Numbered from the stretch's first letter, positions 34,501-43,796 are shown. The stretch: 64,000 nucleotides of DNA from Bog-950 sp046329515 (GCA_046329515.1 JAXLUM010000004.1:186001-250000); one strand, 5' to 3'. Numbers and translations are program-made. Notes: generated from the sequence alone by a model not told the origin.

Positions 34501-35274
34501 ATGGCGCCGGTTACCATTACTTCCGACCTCGGCACGCGGGATTTTTACCTTGCTGCCCTTAAAGGCGCCATCATCCGCCAATGTGAAGGTGCGCCACCCC
34601 CTATTATTGATATTACCCATTCCATACGCCCTTTTGATTTAAAGGAGGCTGCGTTTGCCATAAAAAACTCGTACCATTATTTCCCCAAGGGCAGTATACA
34701 TATTGTGCATATAGGCTCAGGCGATAGCAACCAGCGTGTATTGTTATCACTTATTGACGGGCACTATTTTCTGACCTTTGATACCGGCCTTTTATCGCTG
34801 GCGTTTGAGAAAACCCCTCATGAAACCTACCAATTGAATGATGAGTTTCTGGAGAATAACTCGTTGATGTATGAAGGCGCTTTGGCAAAAGCGGTGAACC
34901 TTTTGTTGCAGGAATATAAGCCAACTGATTTTGCGCACCTGGCAGTGGAAACCATTAACTACCGTTTACTGCAACCGGTTACCAAGCCCGGCAGCATACG
35001 CGGAACTGTGGTTTATATAGATAACTACGGAAATGCTGTAACCAACATAACCCGCAAAATGTTTAATGAACATATTGGCGATAAGCGGTTTACTATTGCG
35101 GCCAATGTAGGCACTGCCAATGCGGTAAGTGTTCGCTACTCGGATGCAGATGAAGGAGAGATGGTTTGCCTGTTTGGCAGTACGGGCTTTTTGGAAGTAG
35201 CTATTAATAAGGGTAAGGCGGAGAATTTGTTAGGATTGAAGGTGGAATCGCCGGTGTTGGTGTTTGCGGATTAA
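34501..35274 (+). CDS. SAM hydrolase (S-adenosylmethionine hydroxide adenosyltransferase family)
   Basis: A 257-residue protein of the DUF62/SAM hydroxide adenosyltransferase family. It opens with the family motif TITSDLGTRDFYLAALKGAI (5-24), where the Asp binds ribose, then PPIIDITHSIRPFDLKEAAF and IHIVHIGSG. The C-terminal barrel contains GTVVYIDNYGNAVTNI, with the characteristic D-x-x-G-N. Family members convert SAM and water to adenosine and methionine; halogenase relatives exist but need specific residues that cannot be judged by eye. It is divergent from phoH and followed after 13 bp by a small monooxygenase-like gene. Confidence 0.88.
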   Translation: MAPVTITSDLGTRDFYLAALKGAIIRQCEGAPPPIIDITHSIRPFDLKEAAFAIKNSYHYFPKGSIHIVHIGSGDSNQRVLLSLIDGHYFLTFDTGLLSLAFEKTPHETYQLNDEFLENNSLMYEGALAKAVNLLLQEYKPTDFAHLAVETINYRLLQPVTKPGSIRGTVVYIDNYGNAVTNITRKMFNEHIGDKRFTIAANVGTANAVSVRYSDADEGEMVCLFGSTGFLEVAINKGKAENLLGLKVESPVLVFAD

Positions 35275-35287
35275 AAAGAGCAATTTG

Positions 35288-35572
35288 ATGTTAGTGCGTA
35301 TTGTAAAAATGGTTTTTAGGGAAGAAGAGGTAAATACATTTTTAGCCCTGTTTAATGAACGTAAGCATTTAATTGGTGGTTTTGAGGGATGCAGCGGAGT
35401 GGAACTGTTACGCGATATAAATAACCCCAACACCTTTTTTACCTATAGCCGCTGGAGGGACGAAGCCAGCCTTGAGAACTACAGGAACTCGGAATTATTT
35501 AACGGCACCTGGGAATTAACCAAGAAACTTTTTGCCGGTAAGCCCGAAGCCTGGAGCGTTGAAAGTGTGTGA
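35288..35572 (+). CDS. ABM-type antibiotic biosynthesis monooxygenase-like protein
   Basis: A 94-residue dimeric alpha-beta barrel candidate: strand MLVRIVKMVFREEE, helix FLALFNERKHLIGGFEGC, strand FFTYSRWRDEASLENY, and the acidic helix with ELFNGTWELTKKLF. Such proteins are small cofactor-free oxygenases or heme degraders, but the fold is also used for other jobs; function is not assigned. The ATG at 35288 is chosen over an in-frame start at 35264 that would overlap the SAM hydrolase gene. The two are likely co-transcribed. Confidence 0.7.
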   Translation: MLVRIVKMVFREEEVNTFLALFNERKHLIGGFEGCSGVELLRDINNPNTFFTYSRWRDEASLENYRNSELFNGTWELTKKLFAGKPEAWSVESV

Positions 35573-35620
35573 GGTGGTTGAGTGTTTTTTTTCTTTTGCT
35601 ACAACCAAAGGAAAGTTACC

Positions 35621-35637
35621 GCTGCTTTTAAGCAGCT
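35621..35637. terminator. Hairpin between convergent genes
   Basis: GCTGCT-TTTA-AGCAGC (35621-35636) directly abutting the stop of the minus-strand lipoprotein gene. A run of Ts lies 30-50 bases to its left; no long U-run follows the stem. Confidence 0.4.
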
Positions 35638-36146
35638 TAATACTTAACGTTGGTAAAGGTGCCATCCGTAATTTGTACGGTTTGCGTGCCGGCATCGTTA
35701 GTTGCAGGAAAGTTAAAGCCGCCCGAAAAGGTGCTGTCTGTTGTATTAACTGAGTTTATAATGAGTGTGCCAGTACCGGTGCTGTCGGTAAAAAAGTTTT
35801 CGCCGTTTTCAATCAGGTAATCAGCACCCGCCATATTGTTCCAGGGATGGGAGTGCAGCATTTCAAACTTTAGGGGGTAGGTGCCCACCACCGGCGGACT
35901 TGGTATATAGCCAATGGTTATTGATTTGTCTACACCATCACTTACGCAGGCTGTAAAGGTTACATTAAATATACTGCCTAAGTTAAAGGTTACATAGCTT
36001 GAGGATTTGTATTCATTGCCGTCCACCTTCCAGGTTGAGCTTACGGTGCCGGGGCATGAGCCGCTGTTGTTGTTATCGCGGTGGCAGGAAGCCAGGAATA
36101 AAATACATATAAAGGCAGTGGATAGCAGGGATATACTTTTTTGCAT
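35637..36146 (-). CDS. Predicted lipoprotein of unknown function
   Basis: A 169-residue lipoprotein with lipobox LASC (about residue 20) after ILFLASC. The mature chain is rich in Ser/Thr/Gly/Asn with a beta-rich body: TWKVDGNEYKSSSYVTFNLGSIFNV, which is the opening of a family of Bacteroidota lipoproteins with a single beta-sandwich, and PPVVGTYPLKFEM. The start is placed at the ATG at 36146 (MQKSIS) before the signal peptide; the upstream ATG would add 13 residues. A terminator lies upstream of it. No catalytic motif was seen. Confidence 0.6.
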   Translation of the reverse strand: MQKSISLLSTAFICILFLASCHRDNNNSGSCPGTVSSTWKVDGNEYKSSSYVTFNLGSIFNVTFTACVSDGVDKSITIGYIPSPPVVGTYPLKFEMLHSHPWNNMAGADYLIENGENFFTDSTGTGTLIINSVNTTDSTFSGGFNFPATNDAGTQTVQITDGTFTNVKY

Positions 36147-36183
36147 AGCGCTTGATTTTAAATTAAAGGTATAGATAAAAAAC

Positions 36184-36217
36184 AAAAGAGCCTCCGCGTT
36201 TTGCGGAGGCTCTTTTA
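36184..36217 (-). terminator. Rho-independent terminator
   Basis: 14-bp perfect stem AAAAGAGCCTCCGC (36184-36197) / GCGGAGGCTCTTTT (36203-36216) with loop GTTTT, followed on the minus strand by TTTTG. It ends the lamin-tail gene (36236-38014). Confidence 0.9.
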
Positions 36218-36235
36218 ACAGTAATAAGAAGCGGA

Positions 36236-38014
36236 TTATTGAACGCTTACTTTACTGCGGTATATTTTGTTGCCTGCATTAATTTCTAACAGGTATAAGC
36301 CTGCAGCAAGTGTGGTGTTGTTTACAGTAATAGTGGCACCGCTTGTTTTCTCGCTGTGCATTAACTGGCCGTTAATGTTGTAAAGTTTCACTTCTGCATT
36401 GTTTACAGCATTAGCTAAACGCACCACAAAGTTTCCGTTGCATGGGTTAGGGTAAACCTGCACATTGCTTACTTCTGTTTCGTTAATGCCGCTTATAAGA
36501 ATAAGGTCGCTGGCAAAACGTGGCAGTAATTGGTAGCCACCGGTGTAAGGTGAAGTATTATCAAACTGGGTGCCTATACCGATGATATTGAAGTTAGCCG
36601 GAGGGGCAGGAGCGGTAAACAAAGCGCACTGCTCGTCAATTTTTACAGCCCATGTATTTTGGCCATCAGTTATATCTACAGTAAAGCCGCTGGCGCCTGT
36701 GTTGCTCCACTGGCTTGGTGTAACCAGGTGAACATTGTTTAAACGAACGATTTCTGCTTCAGTAGTTTCATCAAGGTCTTGAACTACAGTTGGGGCAGGC
36801 ACAGCGCCTACACCTACTTTGTAAACAGTATCTAACAGGCCAACTTCAGTTAATCCGTTAAAGAAACTCACTTCGCCTACTACAGTAACTGAGTCGCCTT
36901 CGGTTACTACATAACCAAAGTTGGATTGGCTGCTGAATACAGCAATACCATCAGTAGCATCATGTATAAAGAACTCTAAACCGGTAGAGCGGTAGTTAAT
37001 GCCATACACAGTGCCGCTAACCTGCACCTTAACACCCAATGAATCGGGCTGGCCGTTAGCATTTACATGGCTTATCTGGTTAATAGCGTAAGTATTAACC
37101 GGCACATCGCTGGCACCTATGGTAAGTGTAAATATAGAGTCAGCACCAATTAACAGTGGTGATGAAGGATTCTTTAAACGGAAGGTGAACGTTTCAGATG
37201 GTTCAGCCAATGCATCATCTGTAATGGTTAAAGTAAGGTTCTGGCTGCTGCTACCCGGTGCAAAGGTTACGGTTTGGGTAGTGTAGTTATTTATATCAGC
37301 TGCAGTACCTGTGCCGCCAAACAATTCTACATCAACAGTAAAGGTGGTAGAAGTGCTGGCTGCATTTAAAGCAAGGGCTACATTGTAAGTGCCTGCACTT
37401 TCGCTTGTTGAACCTGCATTAGGCGAGAAGCGAACCATGGTATCGGCAATAGCGCCGCATGGGTCCATAGTGTGTGAACCTAAACGGAAAGTATCTTTAG
37501 GGAAAGCAATCCATTCCAACTGGCCGCTGGCCCAGTTAAGGTTACCGTTTTGTATAGCCGGTTTACGAACAAAGGTATTGTCCTTACCGGTTAAGGTATC
37601 AAAAGGAATATTGGCTGTATCACCTACGTTGCCTATACGGTCAAGTGCGGTGGTGCCGTTTAATAGTTCTAATACATCGTTACCGTTAAAGTTAAGCACG
37701 TTAGAACCGGTAAGGGTATCAGCAGTAAGTTTTATAAGGCTATCAGCAGTGTTGCGCACTAATACGTAAACATCGTTTGCACCAATAGTGCCGTTAAGGT
37801 TTAAGGTATAACTTACGGTAGCTGAACCGTTGTTGTACTGCACAATTTTATAACCGTTAAGGTTAACGGCTACTGAGCCCGGGTTATAAATCTCAAGCGC
37901 CTTGTTGTTGCCGGAACCTTCTACATATTCTGAAAAGAACAATTCAGAACACTGTGCGAAGCTTGCAGCAGAGATAAAAAGACCGATTATGGCCAGGTAT
38001 AATTTCTTCATCAT
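36236..38014 (-). CDS. Secreted lamin-tail/Calx-beta/OB-fold protein with T9SS domain
   Basis: A 592-residue exported protein: signal peptide (1-20, ending AAS-FAQ), lamin tail domain (LFFSEYVEGSGNNKALEIYN, about 24-190), Calx-beta-like repeat (ADTMVRFSPNAGSTSESAGT, about 190-300), OB-fold-like domain (QISHVNANGQPDSLGVKVQV, 310-490), and a T9SS type-A tail (VQVYPNPCNGNF to YRSKVSVQ). Such OB-fold modules with lamin-tail domains recur near exonucleases. It lies beside endonuclease I and an exo/endonuclease gene on the same strand, which suggests nucleic acid binding; that is inference. Confidence 0.8.
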   Translation of the reverse strand: MMKKLYLAIIGLFISAASFAQCSELFFSEYVEGSGNNKALEIYNPGSVAVNLNGYKIVQYNNGSATVSYTLNLNGTIGANDVYVLVRNTADSLIKLTADTLTGSNVLNFNGNDVLELLNGTTALDRIGNVGDTANIPFDTLTGKDNTFVRKPAIQNGNLNWASGQLEWIAFPKDTFRLGSHTMDPCGAIADTMVRFSPNAGSTSESAGTYNVALALNAASTSTTFTVDVELFGGTGTAADINNYTTQTVTFAPGSSSQNLTLTITDDALAEPSETFTFRLKNPSSPLLIGADSIFTLTIGASDVPVNTYAINQISHVNANGQPDSLGVKVQVSGTVYGINYRSTGLEFFIHDATDGIAVFSSQSNFGYVVTEGDSVTVVGEVSFFNGLTEVGLLDTVYKVGVGAVPAPTVVQDLDETTEAEIVRLNNVHLVTPSQWSNTGASGFTVDITDGQNTWAVKIDEQCALFTAPAPPANFNIIGIGTQFDNTSPYTGGYQLLPRFASDLILISGINETEVSNVQVYPNPCNGNFVVRLANAVNNAEVKLYNINGQLMHSEKTSGATITVNNTTLAAGLYLLEINAGNKIYRSKVSVQ

Positions 38015-38030
38015 GTAAATTTTAGCGCGC

Positions 38031-38038
38031 CAAATTTA
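38031..38038 (-). promoter_or_regulatory. -7 element (TAAATTTG)
   Basis: Perfect TAnnTTTG match, 16 bases upstream of the ATG at 38014 of the lamin-tail gene. Confidence 0.4.
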
Positions 38039-38082
38039 CAGTAAAATACCCAAAAGGCTATAAAGGGAATGTTAACCCCTTA

Positions 38083-39558
38083 TTAATTGAGAATAAGAAA
38101 CTTGTGGTAGGCGCTCTTAGTACCTGCCGTAATTTTAAGCAGGTAATTGCCTGAAGGTAATTGGTTTACACCTATTTGTACCAAGTTACCCGTAACCGGG
38201 GCGCTTAATATAATGCGGCCGTACATATCCACTATTTCGGCAGTAAAATCCTGCTGTTCGCCAAACAATTGCACGTTCAGGTACTCCGTTGCGGGGTTAG
38301 GGTAAATATTTACTCTAACATCCAGCACCTCATCTCTTATGCCCGAAACAGCGCCGCATACATTGGTTTTAAACAGGCTATCGAAGTTTATACAATTGGC
38401 CCACTGCGGGTGGTCAATAAATGGGTTACGGTTACTTTGAACGGAGAAAATAAACTCATTTTTGGTGCGCTCAAATTTATCGGGCGGGTCCATAATGTTC
38501 CATTGCTTCAGCACGTTTTGGTCCTGGTCTGCCGCTTCTGATAGCAGTTGCTTCAATCCCCAATCGCCGCTAAGGCCATCGTAACAAATCATTTCATACA
38601 TCATGGCGCGGGCGGCATCGCCTTTGCGGTTATCGCCGGGTTCAAACACGGTTATGTTATTGGCATCCTTACCAATTTTACTTGGACCGTAGGTGTTAGT
38701 GGTATTTACCACAACGCCATAAGGGTGGTTGTTACGGGCGCTGTTAGGCGAACCCGCCACTAATAAAAGGTTGTGATAATCTGAGCCTTCAGGATACTGC
38801 ACCACGTTTGAGCCATATTGGGTATAGGTCTGCATCCAGCTTTTGCATAATACGTGTTCGCGGGTGTAGTTGGTGCCGGTAAACGAAAATGGAGGGGTAT
38901 AAATAGTGGTGGCCGCACTGTATTCGCAATTTACTACGGCCTGCCCGCCTGTGGTATCGCGCTCGTACATGGCAGGCAGTATGGTGTTGGCATATCCTGG
39001 CGTATAGGTGCTTTGCGTATGCGGGTTAATAAGCGTGTGCAAATCGCTTATAAAGCTGTAAGCGGCGGAATCAACAGAAACGTAGTAGCTTCCGGGGTCG
39101 GCAGCAGGTGTCAAAATATCACCCGTTAAGGCATTGGTTTGTTTATAGTCAATGGAAGTTCCAGTGCCGTTAAAGGCATAAATGGCAAAGTAATAGCGGG
39201 TATCTTCCAGCATTTCGCGAACACTGTACAGCGTAGCTGCCGCTGAACCTGAAACTACTTTGGCTCCGCCGGGCACGCCTTGTCCTTTTTCATAAGTGGT
39301 ATGGTCAACAGGTACAAAGGTTATAATCTGGTCGCTTTTTAATACCAGGTAACCATCAGCCTGCACACCTGTAAAGCTTAGCGTAAGCCCGTACGACTTT
39401 ATGTTATTAAACTGAAGATTAGTAGGGTTTGCTGCAGGCTCCTGTGCAAAAGCAGATAGCGAAAGAAAAAGAAGCAACACAAGCAATTTGCAGTTTGCGG
39501 TTTGCAAAAGTTGGCGGCCATTAGTATAGATACAATACATGCACGGTTTTTTAATCAA
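38083..39558 (-). CDS. Secreted endonuclease I with T9SS sorting domain
   Basis: A 491-residue secreted nuclease. After the signal (hydrophobic LLVLLLFLSLSAFAQ) comes a fibronectin-III-like domain (about 42-140), then the endonuclease I (EndA-type His-Me finger) core: TREHVLCKSWMQTY, GSDYHNLLLVAGSPNSARNN and HPYGVVV supply the catalytic His and the metal-binding Asn, and MMYEMICYDG follows. The C-terminus has a T9SS tail (VNIYPNPATE to YHKFLILN). It should cleave DNA or RNA outside the cell. Start is uncertain: the first 25 residues are partly coded by heptad repeats. Neighbours are other secreted nucleases. Confidence 0.88.
   Translation of the reverse strand: MIKKPCMYCIYTNGRQLLQTANCKLLVLLLFLSLSAFAQEPAANPTNLQFNNIKSYGLTLSFTGVQADGYLVLKSDQIITFVPVDHTTYEKGQGVPGGAKVVSGSAAATLYSVREMLEDTRYYFAIYAFNGTGTSIDYKQTNALTGDILTPAADPGSYYVSVDSAAYSFISDLHTLINPHTQSTYTPGYANTILPAMYERDTTGGQAVVNCEYSAATTIYTPPFSFTGTNYTREHVLCKSWMQTYTQYGSNVVQYPEGSDYHNLLLVAGSPNSARNNHPYGVVVNTTNTYGPSKIGKDANNITVFEPGDNRKGDAARAMMYEMICYDGLSGDWGLKQLLSEAADQDQNVLKQWNIMDPPDKFERTKNEFIFSVQSNRNPFIDHPQWANCINFDSLFKTNVCGAVSGIRDEVLDVRVNIYPNPATEYLNVQLFGEQQDFTAEIVDMYGRIILSAPVTGNLVQIGVNQLPSGNYLLKITAGTKSAYHKFLILN
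39487..39507. repeat. Three heptad repeats near the start of the endonuclease gene
   Basis: TTTGCAG, TTTGCGG, TTTGCAA at 39487-39507. The same kind of heptad unit occurs in the glycosyltransferase insert. The repeat codes for part of the N-terminal signal region of the endonuclease ORF, which makes the start codon doubtful. Confidence 0.5.
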
Positions 39559-39606
39559 AACAAAAAATAATGGAGTATGAAGTTAAGCTATTGTTGCCAA
39601 TAGCGC

Positions 39607-40662
39607 TTACTTGTTAACGGCCTTCAGTAAGACGCAGTACGTAGGGAAGTGGTCACTATAACCGCCGTTATAAATAACGCCATCGTAAGTGCGCATAGGG
39701 TAGCCCTTGTATTTACCGGTTTTGGTAACCATGTATTGCTTGCTGAAAATGCGGGCATCTTTTAAGAAAAAGCCATTCTGATTTTCATTCAGCCATCCGT
39801 ACGAAAGCATAATCTGGTCAAACAGATTCCATGAATCGTTATAGGCCAGTGTGCCAATTCCCTTCTTTAAATAATCTACCCATGGGTTATACATGCCACC
39901 CGGTTGAACATCTTTTTTATTGCCCTTAGCACCTATTACCTGCGTAACGCTTGGGCTGGTGGGGTCATCATTCAAATCGCCCATTAATATAACCTTGGTG
40001 TTAGGGTTAATAGCCATTAGCGAATCAATAACGCGTTTTGCTGTGCCTGCAGCGGCAGCACGTGCCGGTGCGCTGGCTTCTTCGCCACCACGGCGCGAAG
40101 GCCAGTGGTTTACGAATACGTTTACAGTATCGGTTTTGTCGTATATGCCGCTAACCCAAAGCACATCGCGGGTGTAGTGCAGGATGCCATCGGCGTTAGT
40201 CATTTTTACAAAAAGCTTTTCGCTGTGTTTAACGGTAAAATATTTGGGGTTGTAAATAAAGGCCACGTCTACACCGCGCTCATCCGGCGAATCGTAATGC
40301 ACTATCTTAAGGCCGCGGTCTTTTAATTTTGGTTGGGCCACCAGGTCTTCCAATACATGGCGGTTTTCAATTTCGGCTACGCCTAACATGCTAAAACCAT
40401 CGGGGGTTAGGTCCGTTCCTATGCTGCTCAACACCTGTTCCAACTTGCCTACTTTGTCTTTATATACTGCCGAGTTATAAAGGTGGTCGCCATTAGGCAG
40501 AAACTCCTCGTCATGTGTGCGTGGGTCATCTATAGTATCGTAAAAGTTCTCCAGGTTATAGAAGGCAACCACGCCTACTTTATATTGCTGTTCGGCACTG
40601 CTTTGTTGGGCAAACAGGGCGGTAGTTACAAACAGGCACAGGGCAATAAGGGCAATCCTCAT
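39607..40662 (-). CDS. Secreted endonuclease/exonuclease/phosphatase (EEP) family enzyme
   Basis: A 351-residue secreted EEP-fold hydrolase: signal peptide to about residue 18 (LFVTTALFAQ), first metal Asn VAFYNLENFYDT (31-42), catalytic Glu GVAEIENRHVLEDLV, NHWPSRRGG, the Asp/Asn pair LMGDLNDDPTSP, and the C-terminal His YSDHFPTYC. Metal-dependent members act as DNases, exonucleases or phosphoinositide phosphatases. Clustered with endonuclease I and the lamin-tail protein, it is probably an extracellular or periplasmic nuclease. It is preceded by a perfect -7 element. Confidence 0.85.
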   Translation of the reverse strand: MRIALIALCLFVTTALFAQQSSAEQQYKVGVVAFYNLENFYDTIDDPRTHDEEFLPNGDHLYNSAVYKDKVGKLEQVLSSIGTDLTPDGFSMLGVAEIENRHVLEDLVAQPKLKDRGLKIVHYDSPDERGVDVAFIYNPKYFTVKHSEKLFVKMTNADGILHYTRDVLWVSGIYDKTDTVNVFVNHWPSRRGGEEASAPARAAAAGTAKRVIDSLMAINPNTKVILMGDLNDDPTSPSVTQVIGAKGNKKDVQPGGMYNPWVDYLKKGIGTLAYNDSWNLFDQIMLSYGWLNENQNGFFLKDARIFSKQYMVTKTGKYKGYPMRTYDGVIYNGGYSDHFPTYCVLLKAVNK

Positions 40663-40681
40663 TTTATTGATTTAAGGGGCG

Positions 40682-40689
40682 CAAATGTA
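40682..40689 (-). promoter_or_regulatory. -7 element (TACATTTG) of the EEP nuclease gene
   Basis: Perfect TAnnTTTG match, 19 bases upstream of the ATG at 40662. A weak TTA lies 18 bases further up in the -33 region. It is one half of a divergent promoter region of 302 bp (40663-40964) that holds no gene. Confidence 0.45.
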
Positions 40690-40849
40690 GCAAAAGGTAC
40701 ATGCGGTTAATGTATCCTTAAAACCGTGCCGAATTTGTTTATAAAATGTTAGTAGCCTTTATTGCTAAAAATCAGTTAGTTATATAGGTAATGCGGGTTT
40801 ATTACGCTACCCTAACTTAAGCTTATTAGCTATTTAACATGCGGGCATT

Positions 40850-40877
40850 TTGATAGCCGTATTTTGGGTTACATTTG
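40850..40877 (+). promoter_or_regulatory. Full Bacteroidota-type promoter of the TonB receptor gene
   Basis: TTG at 40850-40852, a 17-base spacer and TACATTTG at 40870-40877, a perfect match to the -33/-7 consensus. It points towards the TonB receptor (ATG at 40965), leaving a leader of about 80 bases. Confidence 0.65.
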
Positions 40878-40964
40878 CCGCCCGCTACGAACCCCGTACC
40901 CGGTGTCAGCATTAAATTGACAGCGCAGCTATTATGAGGGGCCGGCGGCACTAACACATCGTTC

Positions 40965-43742
40965 ATGAAGAAAGTTTTATTAGCCATTGCCTTTCTGTTA
41001 CCGGTTTTTGTTTTCTCGCAACAGTTAAATACTGTAACCGGCACCATACAGGAAGATGCTACCACCGAACCGGCCAACAAGGCTACCGTTACCTTAACAT
41101 CTGATAAAGGCACCTTTACCGCATTTACCAACGAGGAAGGAAAATTTGCTGCCGATGTGCCGGAAGGGGAATATAAAGTATCAGTTACTATAGTAGATAA
41201 AACCTACCAACTGGGCACTTTTAATGTAAACACCCGCTTGTTAAGCCTGGGCAACCTTAGCTATAAAGCCTTAAATGAAGATGATGACCGCCAGAATACG
41301 GAGAACATTCCGGTTATCTCTTTATCAGAATCAGAAACTAAAGAAGGAAGTTCAGAAGCGGTTAGCAGCGCATTGAACGCCTCACGCGATCCTTTTGTAA
41401 GCACTGCCTCGTTTGTTTTTAGTGCAGCGCGTTACCGTATAAGAGGTTACGAGCAGGAGAACTTCCTTACCTATATGAACGGCATACCGGTTAACGACCT
41501 TGACGATGGTGGCGCTTCATACAGCCAGTGGAGCGGTTTAAATAACGTAATGTATAACCGCGAAAACGTGGTAGGCTTACAGCCGGCTACCTTTACCTTT
41601 GGCGGCATTGGCGCAAGCTACGCGCTTGATTCACGCGCCAGCAAACAGCGCAAGCAGTTTCAGGCATCATATGCGGTTACCAACCGTAACTATCGCCACC
41701 GCTTAATGGCTACGTACAGCACAGGTATGTTAAAGCACGGCTGGGCAGTATCTGCCTCTTTCAGCCGCCGTTGGGCTTCTGAAGGCTATGTGCCGGGCAC
41801 TTTCTACGATGCTTATTCTTATTTCTTATCCGTAGAAAAATATTTCGGCAGCAACCACTCCTTGGCATTAACTATTATGGGCGCGCCTATAAAGAACGGC
41901 CGTCAGTTAGCCGCCACACAGGAAGCGTACGACCTTGCCGGCACTAATTACTACAACCCTGCATGGGGGTACCAGGATGGTAAAAAGCGTAACTCGCGCA
42001 TTGGCAACCAACACCAGCCCTTATTTATATTAACTGATGAATGGAAAATTAATAACCGCAGCAGTTTAATGACTGCAGCAGGTTTTTCATTCGGTGTGGA
42101 ATCAGTAACGGCTTTAGATTGGTATAGCAGCGCTAACCCTGCGCCTGATTACTACCGCTACTTACCTAGTTATGTAGAAGACAGCACGCAGAAGGCCTTA
42201 CTACGCGATGAATACACCCAGCACCCTGAGTTATTGCAGATTAACTGGAACCGCCTTTACGAAGCAAATGCTATGAACTGGCAAACGGTTGATAGCGTTG
42301 ATGGCGACCCTAATAACTCAGTAAGCGGGCACCGTTCAGTTTATATATTAGAGAACCGCATACGCAACAACAAGAAGTTTGACTTTGCCAGCACTTACAA
42401 CAGCAACTTAAACGACCACATCTCTATTTCAGCCGGTATAACTTACCAAATGCAAATGACCCGCAATTACAAGCGCGTGGTTGATTTGTTAGGTGGCGAT
42501 TTTTATGTGGACATCAACCAGTTTGCTGAGCGCGATTTCCGCGACAGCTTTGGTATAGCACAAAACGATGTTAACCGCCCTAACCGCATTTTACACGAGG
42601 GTGATAAGTTCGGCTACGATTATATAACCAATTTACACCAGCTTGCTTTGTGGGCAACGCCGGTGTTCCGCTATAACAAGGTTGACTTTTTTGTTAGCGC
42701 TCAGTTAGGCTTTACTTCTTTCTGGAGATACGGTATGGTTAAAAACGGATTATTCCAGAATAACAGCGAAGGAAAATCGAAAGTGAGCACTTTCTTTAAT
42801 TATGCATTTAAAGGCGGTGTAACCTATAAGGCCGATGGAAGAAACTACCTGTTCCTGAATGGTATTTTCCAAAGCCGTGCTCCGTACTTTGACGATGCAT
42901 TTGTATCGCCCCGTACGCGTAACGATATTGCAGCTAACTTAAAACCTGAGCAGGTATTTGGCGGCGAAGTGGGCTACCAATTACGCACACCAATAGCTAA
43001 ACTGAAAGTTGACTTCTTCTTTACCCAGTTTAACAACAGCACCAAAACTATCCGCTTCTACCATGATGATGAGCGCACTTTTGTGAATTACACCTTAACC
43101 GGTATGAACACCCGCCACTGGGGCTTTGAGTTAGGCTCTGAGTTTAAAATATGGAGAGGCTTTAGCGCTACTGCCGTGGCCAGCATTGGCCGTTACACGT
43201 ACGTAAGCCGTCCAACTGCTACCATTACTGCTGATAACGACCCGGGTTCAACCACCACGCAAACTGTTTACCCAAAAGGATTTAACGTAGGCGGCACACC
43301 GCAGTTAGCGGGCTCAATAGGCCTTAACTACCGCGACCCTAAATTCTGGTTTGTAGGTATGAACTTTAACTACTACGATTGGATGTGGTTAAGCTTTAAC
43401 CCCATACGCCGCACTATAAATGGTGTATCGCCGTTAGATGAAAACAGCACAGAGTGGAAGAACGTAGTGGACCAACAGCGCCTGAAAGGCCAGTTTACTA
43501 TGGACCTGTTTGCAGGTTATAGCTGGTTATTAAACAACCAGTTTAAAACATTGAAGAAACGTTACTTCCTTGTATTTAACGTAGGCATTAACAACATAAC
43601 CAACAACAAGAAGTTTGTAACCGGTGGTTATGAGCAAATGCGTTTTGACTTTACTTTAAATAACGTAAATAAGTTTCCGCCTAAGCTGTTTTACGCTTAC
43701 GGAGTTAATTACTTTATGAGTATTGCGTTTAGAATGCAATAG
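40965..43742 (+). CDS. TonB-dependent receptor with carboxypeptidase-regulatory-like domain
   Basis: A 925-residue outer-membrane receptor: signal peptide (1-19), CarboxypepD_reg-like domain (TVTGTIQEDATTEPANKA to EGEYKVSVTI), a divergent plug (YRIRGYEQENFLTYMNGIPV, GGIGASYALDSRASKQRKQF) and a beta barrel of alternating aromatic strands ending VNYFMSIAFRMQ. It starts with an ATG, is preceded by a perfect promoter and followed after 54 bp by the DUF5689 lipoprotein, which probably acts as its surface partner. The ligand may be nucleic acid or nucleotide fragments released by the adjacent nucleases; that is inference from context. Confidence 0.88.
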   Translation: MKKVLLAIAFLLPVFVFSQQLNTVTGTIQEDATTEPANKATVTLTSDKGTFTAFTNEEGKFAADVPEGEYKVSVTIVDKTYQLGTFNVNTRLLSLGNLSYKALNEDDDRQNTENIPVISLSESETKEGSSEAVSSALNASRDPFVSTASFVFSAARYRIRGYEQENFLTYMNGIPVNDLDDGGASYSQWSGLNNVMYNRENVVGLQPATFTFGGIGASYALDSRASKQRKQFQASYAVTNRNYRHRLMATYSTGMLKHGWAVSASFSRRWASEGYVPGTFYDAYSYFLSVEKYFGSNHSLALTIMGAPIKNGRQLAATQEAYDLAGTNYYNPAWGYQDGKKRNSRIGNQHQPLFILTDEWKINNRSSLMTAAGFSFGVESVTALDWYSSANPAPDYYRYLPSYVEDSTQKALLRDEYTQHPELLQINWNRLYEANAMNWQTVDSVDGDPNNSVSGHRSVYILENRIRNNKKFDFASTYNSNLNDHISISAGITYQMQMTRNYKRVVDLLGGDFYVDINQFAERDFRDSFGIAQNDVNRPNRILHEGDKFGYDYITNLHQLALWATPVFRYNKVDFFVSAQLGFTSFWRYGMVKNGLFQNNSEGKSKVSTFFNYAFKGGVTYKADGRNYLFLNGIFQSRAPYFDDAFVSPRTRNDIAANLKPEQVFGGEVGYQLRTPIAKLKVDFFFTQFNNSTKTIRFYHDDERTFVNYTLTGMNTRHWGFELGSEFKIWRGFSATAVASIGRYTYVSRPTATITADNDPGSTTTQTVYPKGFNVGGTPQLAGSIGLNYRDPKFWFVGMNFNYYDWMWLSFNPIRRTINGVSPLDENSTEWKNVVDQQRLKGQFTMDLFAGYSWLLNNQFKTLKKRYFLVFNVGINNITNNKKFVTGGYEQMRFDFTLNNVNKFPPKLFYAYGVNYFMSIAFRMQ

Positions 43743-43796
43743 ATTGAATAGAGATTAGAATTAGAAAATAGAAATAGATAAACGAAAAATAGTTTC

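Noticed and set aside
34501..35274. Fluorinase or chlorinase
   Set aside because: The protein fits the wider SAM hydrolase family; the residues and insert that mark halogenases cannot be confirmed by eye.
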